From contig JAUHVS010000069.1 in the NCBI GenBank assembly GCA_030424955.1, forward strand, positions 1 to 15,038: DNA of 15,038 nt. Direction: 5' to 3'. Under the pieces are notes generated by a model. It was not told the DNA's origin and did no database searches. It was given only the letters and a program-made list of their open reading frames with translations. The first letter of the stretch is position 1; the number at the start of each line of letters is the position of its first letter. The DNA is from a bacterium (lineage in GTDB: Bacteria; Myxococcota_A; Bradymonadia; UBA7976; UBA1532). The position numbers and the translations under genes are program-made. Positions 12,485 to 15,038 of this stretch are shown here, piece after piece.

Positions 12485-14845
12485 TTACTCGGCGAGCTGA
12501 CCACGGGGGCGGTTCACGATGCCGCCGTTCTGCTCGTAGTGAGCGGTGGCCGCGTCGCGGTTGTGGCAGCTGCCACAGGCCGCGGCGGTGGGGCTCGTCA
12601 CGTGGTCGGTGGCGTTCGGCACGGTCTCGCGGGCCGCGATGACCGCGTCACGGGAGGCGCCCTCGCCGTCGGTGGTCACCACGGTGGTCACCAGCGCGTT
12701 GGCCGGGATCGACTCCGTGCGGTAGGTGCCCTCGATGTGGCAGGTCAGGCAGTCGCTGGCCTCGCCCGGGAACATGACCTCGTCCCAGTTGTAGTAGATG
12801 CCGCCGGCGCGGTTGCGCACGAACTCATAGGCCGCCGCGCGGGCCGAGCCGCCGTGGATGCCGTGGATGAGGTCCTTGAAGTTGTTGGTGTCCTCGGGGA
12901 ACACGAGGGGATCGTTGCCCAGCGCCGCGATGGTCGCCTCGGGCAGGCCCTCGGGGTCCGCCGCGCGGCCGGAGCTCGACAGGTTCGCGGTGTGGCAGGT
13001 CACGCACACGGCGGTCTCGTACACGCGGTTGCCGCCGTGGCCCTCGAACCACTCGTGGCAGTTCGCGCACTTGGCGGAGTCCACCACCTCGCGGCGGGGC
13101 TCGTCGCCGCTGACGCCGGCGAGGACCGACACGGCGTGGCGGGCCACGTTCTCTTCGCCCACGGCCTGCTGGAAGTAGCCCTGCAGGGCCACGGCGCGCA
13201 TGGCGCTGCCGGCCGGGAAGCCGTCGGCGACGGTCGCCGTGAAGACGCCCTCACCCAGGGCCACGAGGTTGCCCTCGTCGATCAGGGTGTTGATGGCGAC
13301 GCTGGCGGGCTGGCTCGCGGTGCGGCCCAGGTTGTTGTAGTCGGCCGGCGGCAGCTCGCCCTCGGCGCCCAGCGCGTAGGCGAACAGGAAGCTCGGGTAG
13401 CGGCCCGGATCGGCCAGATCGGCGGGCAGGTTCAGCAGGTCGAGGGCCACGCCGTCGCGCAGGATCGAGAAGTCGATCTCGACCGCGTTCGCGGCGTCCA
13501 CGCGGACCTCTTGGATCTCGTAGGTGATGTCCGACAGGCCGGCGGGCAGGCCCGGGTTGTTCGGCGTGGCGTTCTCGGTCAGGTGGGTGTCCATGATGCC
13601 GGCGATGCCGCCCTGGGGCTGGTGGCAGCCCGCGCACGCGCTGTTGTTGGCCTGGGGGCCGGCGCTGTGGGCGGTCATGCCCTCAGGCGCGGCGCCCGCC
13701 TCGAACCAGGTGTTGTGGCAGGAGCCACAGGCCACCTTGTTGGGGCTGGTCATCCAGTTGCCGCCGTCCTCGGTGTTCGGGTTGTCGGCGCTGTGGCACT
13801 TGGCGCAGTTCGTGACCTGCTGGGGGTACATAACCTCGGAGTAGTCGTGCACCTCGGGGATGTTCTGCGCCGCGTGGATCTTGTGGATCATGTACGGGAA
13901 GTCGACGTCGGGGCGGCTCGGGTTGTGGCACATGACACACATGCGGGTGTCGTTGCGGCCCTCACCGTGGAAGCTCAGGCCCCCGTGGCAGTCGTTGCAG
14001 CTGTCGACGTCGACGATGTCGCGGCGCAGCACGACGGCGTCGCCGTTGGGCACGAAGTCGTAGATCGGGTTCAGCGTCGCCACGTCGGGCGGGATGCGCG
14101 AGTGCTGCATCGCCAGGCGGTGGGTCACCAGGGGATCGAAGTTCTCCTGGATGTCGACATCGAAGGTGTAGGTGTAGCTGCCGTCCCCGTTGAGCACGAG
14201 GTTGTCGGGGTTGCGGTTGTTGGTCGCGTAGTCGAACCAGGTGTCGGGATCGCCGTCGATGCCCGGCACCAGCTTGGCCAGGTTGAACCGGGCGTAGCTC
14301 AGGCGGCCGCGCGAGTCGGCGGCGCCCAGGTCCAGGTTGATGCGCAGGCCGTTGCCGTCAAAGGCCGCGAAGTTGAAGTTGACCCACGGGGTCACGGCGC
14401 CGCTGATCGCGTCGACCTCGAAGTTGACCTCGTTGATCGTGACCTCGGCGCGCCCCGCCACGACGTTCAGGCCGTGGGCGGTGTCGACGTCGGCGACCCT
14501 GCCGGAGTCGTGGCAGACCGAGCAGGACTCGTTGGCGTAGAGGGTGAGGTCCTCGCCGGGCTCACCGGGGGCGCCGGGCTCGCCGGGCTCGCCGGGGGCG
14601 CCGGGCTCGCCGGGGGCGCCGGGCTCACCGGGGGCGCCAGGATCGCCAGGGGCGCCGGGCTCACCGGGGGCGCCGGGATCGCCGGGCTCTCCGGGCTCAC
14701 CGGGGGCGCCGGGATCACCGGGCTCGCCCGCGGGACCGACGCTGCCATCCGCGCTGGCGCCGGGGGGCCCCTCGGGCCCTTCACAGGCCATCAGCGCCAA
14801 GGTTGCAGCCAAGCAAGCCAGCAGGCCCGAACGACTCGTCTTCAT
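12485..14845 (-). CDS. OmcA/MtrC-family decaheme c-type cytochrome lipoprotein
   Basis: 786 residues from ATG 14845, chosen over GTG 14863 because GGGAGG sits six bases upstream and the signal peptide begins there. Lipobox LMAC (C21, Glu at +2). Residues 34-99 are 22 uninterrupted Gly-X-Y triplets, a collagen-like stalk. There are exactly ten CxxCH motifs, first Cys at 108, 283, 303, 347, 373, 404, 593, 614, 699 and 757, giving a lone N-terminal heme, a cluster of five and a cluster of four, separated by beta-rich stretches (about 120-270 and 435-560). Paired family motifs FPYMIHKIH and FKDLIHGIHGG supply distal His ligands, and both clusters contain TSPxxxACGSCH. In Shewanella such proteins are outer-surface terminal reductases for metals, minerals or flavins, fed by MtrA/MtrB. 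No mtrA, mtrB or cytochrome maturation gene is in the window. No CxxC residue is missing. Confidence 0.93.
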   Translation of the reverse strand: MKTSRSGLLACLAATLALMACEGPEGPPGASADGSVGPAGEPGDPGAPGEPGEPGDPGAPGEPGAPGDPGAPGEPGAPGEPGAPGEPGEPGAPGEPGEDLTLYANESCSVCHDSGRVADVDTAHGLNVVAGRAEVTINEVNFEVDAISGAVTPWVNFNFAAFDGNGLRINLDLGAADSRGRLSYARFNLAKLVPGIDGDPDTWFDYATNNRNPDNLVLNGDGSYTYTFDVDIQENFDPLVTHRLAMQHSRIPPDVATLNPIYDFVPNGDAVVLRRDIVDVDSCNDCHGGLSFHGEGRNDTRMCVMCHNPSRPDVDFPYMIHKIHAAQNIPEVHDYSEVMYPQQVTNCAKCHSADNPNTEDGGNWMTSPNKVACGSCHNTWFEAGAAPEGMTAHSAGPQANNSACAGCHQPQGGIAGIMDTHLTENATPNNPGLPAGLSDITYEIQEVRVDAANAVEIDFSILRDGVALDLLNLPADLADPGRYPSFLFAYALGAEGELPPADYNNLGRTASQPASVAINTLIDEGNLVALGEGVFTATVADGFPAGSAMRAVALQGYFQQAVGEENVARHAVSVLAGVSGDEPRREVVDSAKCANCHEWFEGHGGNRVYETAVCVTCHTANLSSSGRAADPEGLPEATIAALGNDPLVFPEDTNNFKDLIHGIHGGSARAAAYEFVRNRAGGIYYNWDEVMFPGEASDCLTCHIEGTYRTESIPANALVTTVVTTDGEGASRDAVIAARETVPNATDHVTSPTAAACGSCHNRDAATAHYEQNGGIVNRPRGQLAE
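14549..14746 (-). repeat. Collagen-like Gly-X-Y coding repeat
   Basis: About 198 bp of imperfect 9-bp-type tandem units (plus strand GGGGCGCCGGGCTC and variants) encode 22 Gly-X-Y triplets, nearly all GEP, GAP or GDP, without interruption. The third-base variation (GGCTCACCG, GGCTCGCCG, GGATCGCCG) shows that the array is not freshly duplicated as a whole, but short identical blocks remain. It lies between the lipid anchor and the first heme motif of the cytochrome. Confidence 0.92.
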
Positions 14846-14963
14846 GGTTTCCTCCCAGGCCAAACGCCGGGAGCAGGTTCATGCGCCCAGCCGGCGCCGA
14901 GGGCCCGTGCACAGGCTGTGCCGAGGCGCGGGCGGATCCGGGGCTGAGCCAGCAACGCGCTGA

Positions 14964-14977
14964 ATTGTTTCAACAAT
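14964..14977. promoter_or_regulatory. Palindrome upstream of the cytochrome gene
   Basis: ATTGTTTCAACAAT: perfect 6-bp arms ATTGTT/AACAAT around a 2-bp centre, in the only AT-rich stretch of the 193 bp upstream of the cytochrome ATG. It is 119 bp from the start codon. Next to it is a 6-bp direct repeat GCGACG (14979-14984 and 14991-14996) spaced by ATTTTC. On the minus strand TTGAAA lies within the palindrome and could be a -35-like element, but no convincing -10 follows at the right spacing. It could be an operator for a dimeric regulator; the regulator is unknown. Confidence 0.4.
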
Positions 14978-15038
14978 GGCGACGATTTTCGCGACGAGGG
15001 GGGCGGCGGCGGGGGGCTGATCCCGGACGGGAACAGGG

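Noticed and set aside
14549..14746. CRISPR-like or minisatellite array
   Set aside because: Units are 9 bp multiples fully explained by Gly-X-Y codons in frame with a signal peptide and hemes; there are no spacers.
10346..14947. Open plus-strand frame of 1533 codons antisense to protease, sigma factor and cytochrome genes
   Set aside because: Gly/Val/Arg/His-rich translation without domains, opposite well-supported genes; open only because GC-biased third positions avoid stop codons in that frame.
14544..14963. Plus-strand frame reading as a Gly-Ser-Pro collagen-like protein
   Set aside because: It is the antisense reading of the cytochrome's Gly-X-Y repeat; a GC-rich 9-bp repeat gives Gly-rich translations on both strands. 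It has no matching signal peptide or continuation.

Overview
The window is very GC-rich (GTG and TTG starts, strongly GC-biased third codon positions, long spurious antisense frames). It looks like a chromosomal segment of a Myxococcota-type or related deltaproteobacterial-grade bacterium. The support is a lipoprotein with a run of eight four-cysteine repeats, a multi-PAS diguanylate cyclase, a GspC-like PDZ protein and a decaheme OmcA/MtrC-type outer-surface cytochrome with a collagen-like stalk. That placement is an inference from gene content; there is no rRNA or other phylogenetic marker. I saw no tRNA, rRNA, CRISPR array, IS element or integrase.

Layout, left to right. BtpA/SgcQ-family TIM-barrel protein (69-857, +). 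Probable winged-helix protein of unknown role (1126-1833, +), with a 10-bp GC-only hairpin reaching into its Shine-Dalgarno site. Exported GspC-like PDZ protein (1888-2619, -), divergent from a small ABM-fold monooxygenase-like protein (2728-3075, +). Four-PAS GGDEF diguanylate cyclase (3118-5109, -), divergent from a PKMT-like SAM methyltransferase (5246-6805, +). Large Cys-rich/BIG2 lipoprotein (6884-9316, +). Then, all on the minus strand and read from right to left: the decaheme cytochrome (12485-14845) ending in a hairpin terminator candidate, an ECF-like sigma factor (11639-12262), a possible 25-codon ORF (11560-11637), and an AAA-less Lon (S16)-type protease fused to a helical TPR-like region (9410-11563).

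Most of the window reads as ordinary accessory or housekeeping content with small transcription units. The part most deserving attention is the sigma factor - small ORF - Lon-like protease cassette. The sigma stop and the small-ORF start are one base apart, and the small ORF's stop overlaps the protease's TTG start, so the three look translationally coupled. The protease keeps the Ser-Lys dyad of the Lon peptidase fold (S274, K321) but has no ATPase; in its place it has an N-terminal helical region and a C-terminal TPR-like region. A sigma factor cotranscribed with an ATPase-free Lon-type protease recalls the logic of the CRISPR-associated CalpL/CalpT/CalpS system, but here there is no SAVED domain, no CRISPR and no recognisable anti-sigma factor. 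The function is therefore open.
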